Shown here in pieces: positions 1-10,014 of a DNA stretch of 64,000 nucleotides. Source of the stretch: Geodermatophilus obscurus (lineage in GTDB: Bacteria > Actinomycetota > Actinomycetes > Mycobacteriales > Geodermatophilaceae); the NCBI RefSeq assembly GCF_900143215.1, contig NZ_FRDM01000017.1, forward strand, positions 1 through 64,000, written 5' to 3'. The notes beneath the pieces were generated by a model that saw only the letters and a list, made by a program, of their open reading frames with translations, ran no database searches and was not told the origin of the DNA. The translations under genes were made by a program, and so were the position numbers. The first letter of the stretch is position 1, and every line of letters begins with the position of its first letter.

Positions 1-66
1 GGAGCGGACCCCGGCGGGGAGCGGACCCCGGCGGGGAGGGGACTCCGGCGGGGAGGCGCACCGGTG
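1..66. repeat. 17-bp tandem repeat at window edge
   Basis: Units of 17 bp start at 1, 18 and 35, with a decaying fourth at 52. Units 1 and 2 are identical (GGAGCGGACCCCGGCGG) and unit 3 differs at two positions. The array runs into the left edge, so the copy number is unknown. It lies downstream of the leftward acyl-CoA ligase gene. Confidence 0.8.
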
Positions 67-114
67 CTGTCGTGCGCTGACGGCTGAGGGAGCATCGCGG
101 CAAGCTCTGCCAGC

Positions 115-138
115 GAGGCGTTCCCGCGGGAACGCCTC
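115..138. other. 24-bp perfect palindrome
   Basis: Positions 115-126 are the exact reverse complement of 127-138 (GAGGCGTTCCCG then its complement). It lies just beyond the stem-loop at 154-192, outside any gene. It could be a second terminator for a convergent gene to the left or a protein-binding site; nothing seen decides between these. Confidence 0.6.
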
Positions 139-153
139 CGTGTGGGGACGTGC

Positions 154-192
154 GGGGTGGATCCGTCCGCGTCGACCGGACGGATCCACCCC
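154..192 (-). terminator. Stem-loop terminator of the acyl-CoA ligase gene
   Basis: A 16-bp perfect stem (154-169 with 177-192, arm GGGGTGGATCCGTCCG) encloses a 7-nt loop. It starts five bases after the stop codon of the leftward gene ending at 198. There is no U-tract, which is usual in high-GC actinobacteria. Confidence 0.75.
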
Positions 193-197
193 GGGGC

Positions 198-1814
<1,617 letters not shown>

Positions 1815-1875
1815 GGCCGGATCTTGCCAGTGACCGCGCTCACGATCCACAACGGTCCGGCGGCGACGGGCCAGG

Positions 1876-3084
1876 TCAGCGGGCCAGCACGACGGGCAGC
1901 TCGGCCAGGCCGCGGATGACGAACTCCGGACGGCGCACCGGCTCCCCGCCGAGCTCCAGCCGGGAGGTGCGTTCCAGCAGGGCGCCGAAGGACGCCTGCA
2001 GCTCGACCCGGGCCAGCGGTGCGCCGATGCAGAAGTGCACGCCGGCCCCGAAGCTGGTGTGCGGGTTGTCGGTGCGGCCGACGTCGAGGGCGTCGGGGGC
2101 GGCGAACACCGCCGGGTCCCGGTTCGCGGCCCCGAGCAGCGCGGCGATCTTCTGCCCCTCCCGCACGGTGACGCCGCCGAGGTCCACGTCGGCCGTCGCG
2201 GTCCGCTCGAACAGCTGCAGCGGCGAGTCGAACCGCATCAGCTCCTCGACCGCCGTCGGCAGCAGACCGGGGTCCGCGCGGAGCCGGCGCAGCTGGTCGG
2301 GGTGCTCGAGCAGCGCCAGCAGGCCGTTGCCGCTGACGTTGACCGTCGCCTCGTGCCCGGCGTCGAGCAGCAGGATGCAGGTCGTCACCAGCTCGTCCTC
2401 GGTGAGCCGATCGCCCTCGGCGTCGCGCACGGTGACCAGGTGGGACAGCAGGTCCTCGGCCGGGGCGCGGCGGCGCTCGCCGGCCAGCCCGCGCAGGTAG
2501 GTGACGAACTGGTCCGCCGCACGCTCCGCGGCGTCCTCGACCGCCGCCGTCCGGCCGTACTCGTACATCTTCACGATCGCGTTGGACCACGGCCGCAGCA
2601 GCGGCCGGTCGGCCCGCGGGACGCCGAGCAGCTCGGCGATGACGGCGACGGGCAGCTCCCCGGCCATCCCGGAGAGGACGTCGACCGGCTCGGTCCCGCC
2701 GGAACGCTCCACCAGGCCGTCGACCAGCTCGGCGGCCAGCTGCCGCACCCACGGCCGCAGCCGCTCGACGTGCCCGCGGGCGAAGGCGGCGCTGACCAGC
2801 CGGCGCAGCCGGGTGTGGTCCGGCGGCTCCATCTCCAGCATCGCGTTGCGGTGGATGAGGTTGAACGACCGGAACCGCGCGGCCGGCTCCCGGTCCCGCC
2901 AGATCCGGCCCAGCCGCCGGTCGCGCAGGACGGCGTTGCTCTCGGCGTGGGTGAACGCCAACCACAGGCCGAGCCCCTCGTGCCACTGCACCGGCGCCTG
3001 CGACCGGGCGCGCGCGAAGGCCGGGTAGGGATCGGCGACGACGGCGGGGTCGGTGAGATCGATCGGCGGGGCCGCGGGCGTCAC
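1876..3084 (-). CDS. Cytochrome P450
   Basis: A soluble 402-residue bacterial P450 monooxygenase that needs external redox partners; no ferredoxin or reductase gene is adjacent. The I-helix oxygen-binding motif is AGHEAT, the K-helix ExxR is EELMR, and the heme-cysteine loop is FGAGVHFCIGAPLAR near residue 340. The length matches the class I family. The start GTG at 3084 has no Shine-Dalgarno sequence, but a TACGCT box (3093-3098) lies 8 nt upstream, suggesting a leaderless mRNA. It precedes the acyl-CoA ligase gene on the same strand. A joint role in fatty acid or terpenoid oxidation is inference; the substrate is unknown. Confidence 0.93.
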   Translation of the reverse strand: MTPAAPPIDLTDPAVVADPYPAFARARSQAPVQWHEGLGLWLAFTHAESNAVLRDRRLGRIWRDREPAARFRSFNLIHRNAMLEMEPPDHTRLRRLVSAAFARGHVERLRPWVRQLAAELVDGLVERSGGTEPVDVLSGMAGELPVAVIAELLGVPRADRPLLRPWSNAIVKMYEYGRTAAVEDAAERAADQFVTYLRGLAGERRRAPAEDLLSHLVTVRDAEGDRLTEDELVTTCILLLDAGHEATVNVSGNGLLALLEHPDQLRRLRADPGLLPTAVEELMRFDSPLQLFERTATADVDLGGVTVREGQKIAALLGAANRDPAVFAAPDALDVGRTDNPHTSFGAGVHFCIGAPLARVELQASFGALLERTSRLELGGEPVRRPEFVIRGLAELPVVLAR

Positions 3085-3103
3085 GCCGGAGCAGCGTAGT
3101 TGT

Positions 3104-3214
3104 AAGGACCCCCTCGCCCCCCGCCACTCGCGGGCTCGCAGCGGGACCCTGCGAGGGGGCCGCCCTTGCCCCCGCCAGTCGCAGGCTTGCGGCGGGACCC
3201 TGCGCGGGAGCCGC
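3104..3214. repeat. Two copies of a terminator-like intergenic repeat
   Basis: Two consecutive copies of a GC-rich element fill the divergent gap between the P450 and DUF5926 genes. Copy 1 has inverted arms CCCCCTCGC (3109-3117) and GCGAGGGGG (3151-3159) around a core CACTCGCGGGCTCGCAGCGG. Copy 2 spans about 3162-3214 with the same core slightly changed. The core recurs at least eight more times in this window. Confidence 0.75.
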
Positions 3215-3227
3215 TTAGGCTCGGGCC

Positions 3228-4163
3228 ATGGCCCGCTCCGCGACCCGCAAGCGCCCCGCTGCCCCTGCCACAGAGAACGGCGTCAACCCCAAGGCGCCGT
3301 GTCCGTGCGGCTCGGGCCGTCGCTACAAGCACTGCCACGGCTCGGGCTACGCCCCGCCGGTGACCCGGCCGTTCGAGGGGCTGCCCGGCGAGCCGCACTG
3401 GGTGGCGCTGCGCGAGCTGGTCCCGGCGGCGACCGCGCCCCTGCGGACGGCGGACGGCCGCGACGTCACCCTCGCCAGCGTGCTGCCCGGCGGGGCTCCG
3501 GCCCTGGTGCGCGCCGGCGGCGAGATCCTGCTCGGCGTCCAGCTGCAGGGCTCCTCCGACGACGTCAGCCGCGACCTCGGGACGGCGCTGGCCGCCGCCC
3601 TCGACGCCCCCGCCGGCGCGCCGGTCGATCCGGGCCCCCTCGGCGGCGCGGGCTCGGCCGGGCCGCGATTGCAGGAGCTGGTGGACCTCGGTGCGCCGCT
3701 CGAGGTGACCGTGCACGAGGACTTCGGCTTCTGGCTCGAGGGAGTCGACGCCGGGGCCGCGGCGCAGGCCGGTCTGGAACAGGCCAACGCCGCGATCCTG
3801 CCCACCGAGCTGCTGTCCGGCCTCGGTGCCGCCTACTGGGTGCGGCCCGGCGCCGAGCGCGCCCACCTGCGCTGGGTGCGGCCCGAGCCGGAGGAGCGGC
3901 TGCTCGACGCGCTGGCCCGGCTGCGCGCCTCGGGCGAGATCCTGCTCGGCGAGGGCACCCGCTACGCCGGCGCCTTCCGGGCGCACGGCCTGCTCGTGCC
4001 GGTGTGGGACCTGCCCGCCGACGCCCCGGCCGCCGACTGGACGGACGCTGCCGCCGCGTTCCAGACCCGGCTGGAGCAGGCGCTGGAGGTCACCGACCCG
4101 CTGACCGCTGACGAGCGCCGCGCTCGGGCGGGCCTGCTGTCCCGTCAGGTCACCCTGCGCTGA
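3228..4163 (+). CDS. DUF5926 family protein with N-terminal SEC-C zinc motif
   Basis: A 311-residue cytosolic protein of unknown function. Residues about 24-40 form a SEC-C motif (PCPCGSGRRYKHCHG), a short zinc-binding module also found at the SecA C-terminus. The rest resembles the actinobacterial DUF5926 family, which has no established activity. The ATG at 3228 is supported by a TAGGCT -10 box at 3216-3221, 6 nt upstream, with no Shine-Dalgarno sequence, so the mRNA is probably leaderless. It is followed by one copy of the terminator-like repeat. A role in zinc or protein handling would be a guess from the SEC-C motif only. Confidence 0.88.
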   Translation: MARSATRKRPAAPATENGVNPKAPCPCGSGRRYKHCHGSGYAPPVTRPFEGLPGEPHWVALRELVPAATAPLRTADGRDVTLASVLPGGAPALVRAGGEILLGVQLQGSSDDVSRDLGTALAAALDAPAGAPVDPGPLGGAGSAGPRLQELVDLGAPLEVTVHEDFGFWLEGVDAGAAAQAGLEQANAAILPTELLSGLGAAYWVRPGAERAHLRWVRPEPEERLLDALARLRASGEILLGEGTRYAGAFRAHGLLVPVWDLPADAPAADWTDAAAAFQTRLEQALEVTDPLTADERRARAGLLSRQVTLR

Positions 4164-4225
4164 GAGAGCACCCCTCTGCCCCCGTCACTCGCGAGCTCGC
4201 GGCGGGACCCTGCGGCGGGGCCGGC
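4164..4225 (+). repeat. Terminator-like repeat after the DUF5926 gene
   Basis: One copy of the family, with core CACTCGCGAGCTCGCGGCGG inside inverted G/C runs, beginning right at the stop codon. The likely role is transcription termination. Confidence 0.65.
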
Positions 4226-4394
4226 GGGGTCGGCCCGGTGGACGACGGACGTCCCCCGGGCCGGTGTCACGTGCGACGCCCGCGTGGTCGACACGGGGTA
4301 GCGACCAGCTCACCGTTCGCCGACGCGCCTCACCCCACGTGGGCACTTCCCGGTGCTCGTTACGAGACCGTGACGCCGAGGTGGCGATCAGGGG

Positions 4395-4424
4395 TTGACG
4401 GCAGTGGGTTGTTAACGCTCACAC
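4395..4424 (+). promoter_or_regulatory. Promoter and LacI-type operator of the arabinose transporter
   Basis: A -35-like TTGACG (4395-4400) is followed after 9 bp by TGTTAACGCTCACA (4410-4423). This matches 12 of 14 positions of the perfect palindrome TGTTAGCGCTAACA before the araBDA genes. The operator covers the expected -10 position (about 4418-4424), so bound repressor would block RNA polymerase. The binding protein is most simply the LacI-family product encoded at 8725-9771. Confidence 0.7.
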
Positions 4425-4491
4425 TTGTGCCGCTCGCCACGGGCGGGCCTGCGCCGGGTCGAGCGCGCAGCAGTCTCGAGGAGGAGATCAC

Positions 4492-5649
4492 GTGAGCAAG
4501 AGGCTCGGCTTCGCCGCCCTCAGCGCCGGCATGGCGCTGACCCTGGCGGCCTGTGGCGGCGAGGGCGCCGGTGGCAGCGGCGGTGCCGGTGGCGGAGGCG
4601 CCGAGACGGAGGACCTGACCATCGGCGTCTCGATGCCGACCCAGACCTCCGAGCGCTGGATCGCCGACGGCAACAACGTCAAGGAGCAGCTGGAGGGCGA
4701 GGGCTACACCGTCGACCTGCAGTACGCCAACGACGACATCCCCACCCAGTCGCAGCAGATCGACCAGATGATCACCGAGGGTGCCGACATCCTCGTCGTC
4801 GCGGCGATCGACGGCACCGCCCTCTCCGGCCAGCTGGAGAACGCGGCGGCCAACAACATCCCGGTCATCTCCTACGACCGCCTCATCCGCGACACCGAGA
4901 ACGTCGACTTCTACGTCACGTTCGACAACTTCGAGGTCGGCGTCGCCCAGGGCAACGCGCTGCTGACCGGCCTGGGCCTGCGGAACGAGGACGGCTCGCC
5001 GGGCACCGCGACCGGCCCGTTCAACGTCGAGCTGTTCGCCGGCTCGCTGGACGACAACAACGCGTTCTTCTTCTGGGACGGCGCGATGTCGGTCCTGCAG
5101 CCGCTGATCGACGACGGCACGCTGGTCGTGAAGTCGGGCCAGACGAGCATCGAGCAGGCCGCCATCCTGCGCTGGCAGCAGGAGACCGCCCAGCGGCGGA
5201 TGGAGGACCTGCTGACCTCCGCCTACAACGACGGCTCCCGGGTCGACGGCGTCCTCTCCCCGTACGACGGCCTCTCCCGCGGCATCATCACCGCGCTGCA
5301 GAACGCCGGCTACGGCCCGACGCTCGACGCCCAGCCGCAGCCGATGGCGGTCGTGACCGGTCAGGACGCCGAGATCGCCTCGGTCAAGCTGATCAACGAC
5401 GGGGTCCAGAGCTCCACCATCTTCAAGGACACCCGTCTGCTGGCCGAGCAGGCCGTCGCCGCCGCCTCCGCCTTCGCCGAGGGCAACGAGCCGGAGGCCA
5501 ACGACACCGAGACGTACGACAACGGCGTCAAGGTCGTCCCCTCCTACCTGCTCCCGGTCGAGACGGTCTTCGCGGACGACATCCAGTCCGTGCTGATCGA
5601 CTCCGGCTACTGGACGGCCGAAGAGGTCGCCAGCGGCCAGTCGGACTGA
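4492..5649 (+). CDS. Sugar ABC transporter substrate-binding lipoprotein (ChvE type, probably L-arabinose)
   Basis: An extracytoplasmic sugar-binding lipoprotein that captures a monosaccharide for the ATPase and permease encoded downstream. The 385-residue product has a short signal peptide ending in a lipobox (TLAAC, Cys about 21), a Gly/Ala-rich linker and a type I periplasmic-binding fold (starts LTIGVSMPTQTSERW near residue 43). The start GTG at 4492 follows a strong Shine-Dalgarno sequence (GAGGAGGA). It is the first gene of the arabinose locus and sits directly behind the LacI-type operator. The sugar is inferred from the linked araBDA genes; ChvE relatives also bind glucose, galactose or xylose. 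Three hairpins follow it before the ATPase gene. Confidence 0.9.
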   Translation: MSKRLGFAALSAGMALTLAACGGEGAGGSGGAGGGGAETEDLTIGVSMPTQTSERWIADGNNVKEQLEGEGYTVDLQYANDDIPTQSQQIDQMITEGADILVVAAIDGTALSGQLENAAANNIPVISYDRLIRDTENVDFYVTFDNFEVGVAQGNALLTGLGLRNEDGSPGTATGPFNVELFAGSLDDNNAFFFWDGAMSVLQPLIDDGTLVVKSGQTSIEQAAILRWQQETAQRRMEDLLTSAYNDGSRVDGVLSPYDGLSRGIITALQNAGYGPTLDAQPQPMAVVTGQDAEIASVKLINDGVQSSTIFKDTRLLAEQAVAAASAFAEGNEPEANDTETYDNGVKVVPSYLLPVETVFADDIQSVLIDSGYWTAEEVASGQSD

Positions 5650-5665
5650 CCTCCGGCACCTGAGC

Positions 5666-5753
5666 CCGGCCGGGCCCGGCAGCACCGCTGTCGGGCCCGG
5701 CCGGCACCACCCAGGCCGGCCATCCCGCGGCCTGGCCCACCCCGCCGGGGTGG
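5666..5753 (+). other. Three consecutive intercistronic stem-loops
   Basis: Between the binding-protein and ATPase genes lie three stems: 5666-5678 with 5692-5704 (13 bp, CCGGCCGGGCCCG), 5711-5717 with 5729-5735 (7 bp), and 5737-5744 with 5746-5753 (8 bp, 1-nt centre). Such stems typically act as partial terminators or RNA-stability elements, letting the binding protein be made in excess over the membrane parts. Confidence 0.7.
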
Positions 5754-5828
5754 CGCACACTTCTCCCCACCATCAGCGGCGCGCCCTCCGCCAGCGACGA
5801 GGCGCCGACGACAGGACGACGAGGTCCC

Positions 5829-7367
5829 ATGGACGACCACATCCTGGAGATGCGCGGCATCACCAAGACGTTCCCCGGCGTCAAGGCCCTGGAGAACGTC
5901 AACCTGGTGGTCCGCCGAGGCGAGATCCACGCGATCTGCGGTGAGAACGGCGCCGGCAAGTCGACCCTCATGAAGGTCCTCTCGGGCGTCTACCCGGCGG
6001 GGAGCTACGAGGGCGAGATCGTCTTCGACGGCCAGTCGGTCCGCTTCTCCGGAATCCGCGACAGCGAGCACGTGGGCATCGTGATCATCCACCAGGAGCT
6101 CGCGCTGGTCCCGTACCTGTCGATCGCGGAGAACATCTTCCTCGGCAACGAGCGGCGCGGCCGGTTCGGAGTCATCGACTGGAACAAGGCCAACGCCGAG
6201 GCCGGCGAGCTGTTGCGCTCGGTCGGGCTGGACGAGAACCCGGTCACCCCGGTGGGCCAGCTCGGCGTCGGCAAGCAGCAACTGGTGGAGATCGCCAAGG
6301 CGCTGTCCAAGGACGTGCGCCTGCTCATCCTCGACGAGCCGACCGCCGCGCTGAACGACACCGACTCCGCGCACCTGCTGGACCTGATGCGCCGGCTCCG
6401 GGACCGCGGGATCACCTGCATCATGATCTCGCACAAGCTCGGCGAGATCACCGCCGTCTCGGACAACGTCACGGTGATCCGCGACGGCAAGACGGTCGAG
6501 ACGCTGAACCTGCACGCCGGCGAGGTGACCCAGGAGCGGATCATCCGCGGGATGGTCGGCCGCGACCTGGAGAGCTACTACCCCGAGCGTGAGTCGCACC
6601 CCGGCGAGGAGATCCTGCGGGTCGAGGACTGGACGGTCTGGCACCCGACCCAGGACCGCAAGGTCGTCGAAGGCGCGAACTTCACCGTCCGGGCCGGGGA
6701 GGTCGTCGGGATCGCCGGCCTCATGGGCGCCGGGCGGACCGAGCTGGCGATGAGCATCTTCGGGCGCGCCTACGGCCGGAACACCACCGGCCGGCTCTTC
6801 GTGCACGGCAAGGAGGTCAAGCCGCGCAACGTCTCCGAGGCGATCGACGCCGGGATCGCCTACGCGACCGAGGACCGCAAGCACTACGGCCTCAACCTCA
6901 TCGAGGACATCCGGCGCAACGTCTCCGCCGCCGCCCTGGACAAGCTCGCCAGCAAGGGCTTCGTCAACGGCAACGAGGAGGTCAAGGTCGCCGAGGGCTA
7001 CCGCCGCGACATGAACATCAAGGCCCCGAGCGTCGCCTCGATCGTGGGCAAACTCTCCGGGGGCAACCAGCAGAAGGTCGTGCTGTCCAAGTGGCTGTAC
7101 ACCGACCCCGAGGTGCTCATCCTCGACGAACCCACCCGCGGCATCGACGTGGGGGCGAAGTACGAGATCTACACGATCATCAACCGGCTGGTCGCGGCCG
7201 GTAAGGCGGTGCTGGTCATCTCCTCCGAGCTGCCCGAGCTGCTCGGCATCTGCGACCGCATCTACACCCTGTCCGCGGGCCGGATCACCGGAGAGGTGCC
7301 CGTCCAGCAGGCGACCCAGGAGAACCTGATGGAGCTCATGACCAAGGAGAAGGAGCTCGCGGCATGA
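5829..7367 (+). CDS. Sugar ABC transporter ATP-binding protein (two ATPase domains)
   Basis: Energises uptake of the sugar delivered by the upstream lipoprotein. The 512-residue protein has tandem ABC domains, as usual for monosaccharide (CUT2) transporters. Domain 1 has Walker [10 protein letters not shown], a degenerate signature around GVGKQQL and Walker [12 protein letters not shown]. Domain 2 has a degenerate Walker [10 protein letters not shown], signature LSGGNQQKV and Walker [13 protein letters not shown]. The degenerate second P-loop is normal for this class. Its last codons overlap the permease start by 4 bp (ATGA), indicating translational coupling. Closest recognised architecture: GguA/MmsA/XylG. 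Confidence 0.95.
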   Translation: MDDHILEMRGITKTFPGVKALENVNLVVRRGEIHAICGENGAGKSTLMKVLSGVYPAGSYEGEIVFDGQSVRFSGIRDSEHVGIVIIHQELALVPYLSIAENIFLGNERRGRFGVIDWNKANAEAGELLRSVGLDENPVTPVGQLGVGKQQLVEIAKALSKDVRLLILDEPTAALNDTDSAHLLDLMRRLRDRGITCIMISHKLGEITAVSDNVTVIRDGKTVETLNLHAGEVTQERIIRGMVGRDLESYYPERESHPGEEILRVEDWTVWHPTQDRKVVEGANFTVRAGEVVGIAGLMGAGRTELAMSIFGRAYGRNTTGRLFVHGKEVKPRNVSEAIDAGIAYATEDRKHYGLNLIEDIRRNVSAAALDKLASKGFVNGNEEVKVAEGYRRDMNIKAPSVASIVGKLSGGNQQKVVLSKWLYTDPEVLILDEPTRGIDVGAKYEIYTIINRLVAAGKAVLVISSELPELLGICDRIYTLSAGRITGEVPVQQATQENLMELMTKEKELAA

Positions 7368-8629
7368 CCAGGACCGTGCCCCCCTCGTCGGAGCCGGAGG
7401 CCCAGGACTCGACGGCCCCCAAGGACGTCGCGCCCGCCGTCGCCCTGCACACCGGCACCAGCAACGTCCGCACCCTGCTGACGAGCAACCTCCGGCAGAG
7501 CGGCATCTACATCGCCTTCGTGGCGATCATCGCGCTGTTCACCGTGCTCACCGACGGGACGCTGCTGTCCCCGGGCAACGTCACCAACATCGTCCTGCAG
7601 TACAGCTACATCCTGATCCTGGCCATCGGCATGGTCATCGTGATCATCGCGGGGCACATCGACCTCTCCGTGGGGTCGGTGGTGGCCCTGACCGGCGCGG
7701 TGTCGGCCGTACTGGTCATCCAGCAGGGCCTGCCGTGGTGGGTGGGCGTGCTGGCCGCCTTGGCGACGGGCGTCGCGATCGGTGCCTGGCACGGCTTCTG
7801 GGTCGCCTACGTCGGCATCCCGGCGTTCATCGTCACCCTGGCCGGCATGCTGCTGTTCCGCGGCCTGACGCTGCAGGTGCTGGACAACATCTCGCTCTCG
7901 CCCTTCCCCCCGGGCTACGGCGACATCGCCAGCGGGTTCCTCAACGGCCTCATCGGCGGCGACGGCTACGACGCGTTCACCCTGCTCATCGGCGGGATCG
8001 CGGTCGCCGGATACGCGGTGAGCCAGTACCGCAGCCGCATCGCCCTCATCCGCTACCAGCAGCCGGTCGAGTCGTTCCCGCTCTTCGTCGCCAAGATCGT
8101 GCTCGTCGGCGCGGTCGTCATGGCGTTCGCGTGGCAGCTGGCGCACGCCCGCGGCCTGCCCATCGTGCTGATCATCCTGGCCGTGCTGATCCTCGTGTAC
8201 GCCGTCGTCACCAAGCGGACCGTCTTCGGGCGCCAGGTGTACGCGATCGGCGGCAACCTGGCGGCGGCCACGCTGTCAGGTGTCAAGGTCCGGGCGGTCA
8301 ACTTCTGGATCTTCGTCAACATGGGCTTCCTGGCCGGGATCGCCGGCGTCGTCTTCTCGTCGCGGTCCAACGGCGCCCAGCCCGGCGCGGGCAACATGTT
8401 CGAGCTCGACGCGATCGCCGCGGCGTTCATCGGCGGTGCGGCCGTCACCGGCGGTGTCGGCACGGTGGTCGGCGCCATGGTCGGTGGTCTGATCATGGCC
8501 GTCATGAGCAACGGCATGCAGCTCATGGGCGTCGACCAGTCCATCCAGTCGGTGGTCAAGGGCATGGTGCTGCTGCTGGCCGTGGCCTTCGACGTCTACA
8601 ACAAGCGGCGCGCCGGAGCGTCCCGCTGA
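7364..8629 (+). CDS. Sugar ABC transporter permease (BPD_transp_2)
   Basis: A membrane permease for the CUT2 sugar importer, 421 residues, with a roughly 45-residue cytosolic N-terminus followed by many hydrophobic helices (first about residues 46-65, [12 protein letters not shown]). It has the family motifs GHIDLSVGS near residue 100 and [10 protein letters not shown] near residue 285. Its length matches the long GguB/XylH-type permeases. It overlaps the ATPase gene by 4 bp. A 14-bp terminator-like hairpin follows, ending the transporter operon before the repressor gene. Confidence 0.93.
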   Translation: MTRTVPPSSEPEAQDSTAPKDVAPAVALHTGTSNVRTLLTSNLRQSGIYIAFVAIIALFTVLTDGTLLSPGNVTNIVLQYSYILILAIGMVIVIIAGHIDLSVGSVVALTGAVSAVLVIQQGLPWWVGVLAALATGVAIGAWHGFWVAYVGIPAFIVTLAGMLLFRGLTLQVLDNISLSPFPPGYGDIASGFLNGLIGGDGYDAFTLLIGGIAVAGYAVSQYRSRIALIRYQQPVESFPLFVAKIVLVGAVVMAFAWQLAHARGLPIVLIILAVLILVYAVVTKRTVFGRQVYAIGGNLAAATLSGVKVRAVNFWIFVNMGFLAGIAGVVFSSRSNGAQPGAGNMFELDAIAAAFIGGAAVTGGVGTVVGAMVGGLIMAVMSNGMQLMGVDQSIQSVVKGMVLLLAVAFDVYNKRRAGASR

Positions 8630-8633
8630 CGCC

Positions 8634-8670
8634 CCGGGCGGCCCCGCGGTCTTCCTGCGGGGCCGCCCGG
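8634..8670 (+). terminator. Stem-loop after the sugar permease gene
   Basis: A perfect 14-bp stem (8634-8647 with 8657-8670, arm CCGGGCGGCCCCGC) and a 9-nt loop lie 5 bases after the permease stop. It separates the transporter genes from the repressor gene. Confidence 0.8.
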
Positions 8671-8724
8671 CGGGGCACCGACCGAGGCGGCCACGGGCCG
8701 GCTCCTCGACGGGGAGGGGTGACG

Positions 8725-9771
8725 GTGGAGCCCGAGGGGCCGAGCCGAGCGCTGGTCATGTCGGACGTCGCAACTCGGGCCGGCGTCTCCCACCAGACGG
8801 TGTCCCGGGTCATCAACGGGCACCCCAACGTCGCGCCGCAGACCCGTGAGCGCGTCGAGCGGGCCATCCGCGAGCTGGGCTACCGGCCCAACACCGCCGC
8901 GCGGGCCCTGGTCACCGGCTCGACCCGGACCATCGGGTTCGTCACGGTGAACATCAACCAGTACGGGCCGGCGCAGACCCTCGTGGGGCTGGAGCGGGCG
9001 GCGCGGGCGGCCGGGTACTCGCTCAGCGTCGCCGTGCTCGACGAGGCCACCGCCGACGCGATGCGCGACGCCGTCGACCGCTTCATGGCCCAGTCGGTCG
9101 ACGCCGTCCTGGCGCTGGCCACCTACGACGACGCGGCCGAGGCGCTGCACGCGGTGCACACCCCGCTGCCGCTGGTCACCGTGCAGAGCGGCGGGGCCCT
9201 GGAGGAGCCCGCGGTCGGCGTGGACCAGGTCGCCGGTGCCCGGCTGGCCACCCGCCACCTGCTCGACCTCGGCCACCGCACCGTCCACCACGTCACCGGT
9301 CCGGCCGACTCCCAGGAGGCCCGCGACCGGATCGAGGGCTGGCGCGCCGAGCTGGCCGCCGCGGGTGCGCCCGTCCCGGTGTGCCTGCACGGCGACTGGA
9401 CGCCGTCCTCGGGCTACGAGGCCGGCCGCCGGCTCGCCGCGCGCAGGCGCGCGGGCGAGCAGGTCACCGCGGTGTTCCTCGCCAACGACCAGATGGCCCT
9501 GGGGCTGCTCGCGGCGTTCCACGAGGAGGGGCTCGAGGCCCCGCGGGACGTCAGCGTCGTCGGCTTCGACGATCTGCCCGAGGCCCCCTACCTGACCCCG
9601 CCGCTGACGACGGTCCGGCAGGACTTCGCCGAGCTCGGTCACCGTGCGGTGGAGCTCGTGCTGGCCCGGCTGGCCGGTCGCGACCTGCACCTGGAGCCGG
9701 TACCGCCGGTTCTGCTGGTCCGGTCCAGCACCGGCCCCGTCCCGGTGGGGAGCACGCCCGCCGCAGTGTGA
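8725..9771 (+). CDS. LacI-family transcriptional repressor of the arabinose locus
   Basis: A 348-residue regulator with an N-terminal LacI helix-turn-helix (MSDVATRAGVSHQTVSRVIN, residues about 12-31), a hinge helix (ARAL) and a sugar-binding core. It lies between the transporter and araBDA operons. A perfect LacI-type palindrome starts 11 bp after its stop, and a 12/14 match lies before the transporter, so it most likely represses both until the pathway sugar binds. The GTG at 8725 is chosen because a strong Shine-Dalgarno sequence (GGGGAGG) lies about 6 nt upstream; GTG 8719 overlaps that sequence. It is not related to B. subtilis AraR, which has a GntR-type DNA-binding domain. Confidence 0.92.
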   Translation: MEPEGPSRALVMSDVATRAGVSHQTVSRVINGHPNVAPQTRERVERAIRELGYRPNTAARALVTGSTRTIGFVTVNINQYGPAQTLVGLERAARAAGYSLSVAVLDEATADAMRDAVDRFMAQSVDAVLALATYDDAAEALHAVHTPLPLVTVQSGGALEEPAVGVDQVAGARLATRHLLDLGHRTVHHVTGPADSQEARDRIEGWRAELAAAGAPVPVCLHGDWTPSSGYEAGRRLAARRRAGEQVTAVFLANDQMALGLLAAFHEEGLEAPRDVSVVGFDDLPEAPYLTPPLTTVRQDFAELGHRAVELVLARLAGRDLHLEPVPPVLLVRSSTGPVPVGSTPAAV

Positions 9772-9796
9772 CGGCTGTCCCTGTTAGCGCTAACAT
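9769..9796 (+). promoter_or_regulatory. Promoter and perfect LacI-type operator before araBDA
   Basis: TGTTAGCGCTAACA at 9782-9795 is a perfect 14-bp palindrome with the central CG of LacI/GalR operators. It overlaps a -10-like TAACAT (9791-9796), which lies 16 bp after a -35-like GTGACG (9769-9774). The layout mirrors the site before the transporter genes. Confidence 0.8.
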
Positions 9797-9852
9797 CCCC
9801 GGCGGTGACGCGGCCGTCCGGCCGTCGGAGCCGCCGGGTGGAGGAGGAAGCG

Positions 9853-10014
9853 ATGCGGAGCACCGCTGGACCAGCTGACACCCACCTCGTCGGGACGCTG
9901 CCGGGCCGGGCGGACGTCCTCCACGACGGGCGAGGTGCGGGGACGCGCGGTGCTGCGCTTCCCGGGGGCCCGGGCGGGCCCACCACTACGGGCCGGGAGG
10001 GTCGCGAGAGATGA
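9853..10014 (+). CDS. Possible 53-codon leader ORF coupled to araB
   Basis: An ATG at 9853 follows a strong Shine-Dalgarno sequence (GGAGGAGGAAGCG). The frame runs 53 codons to a TGA that overlaps the araB ATG (ATGA at 10011-10014). The peptide resembles no family I know, and its third-codon GC (about 77 percent) is lower than that of real genes here. It may be a translated leader that couples ribosomes to araB, or chance. This is the only content of the 239-bp repressor-araB gap besides the operator. Confidence 0.35.
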   Translation: MRSTAGPADTHLVGTLPGRADVLHDGRGAGTRGAALPGGPGGPTTTGREGRER

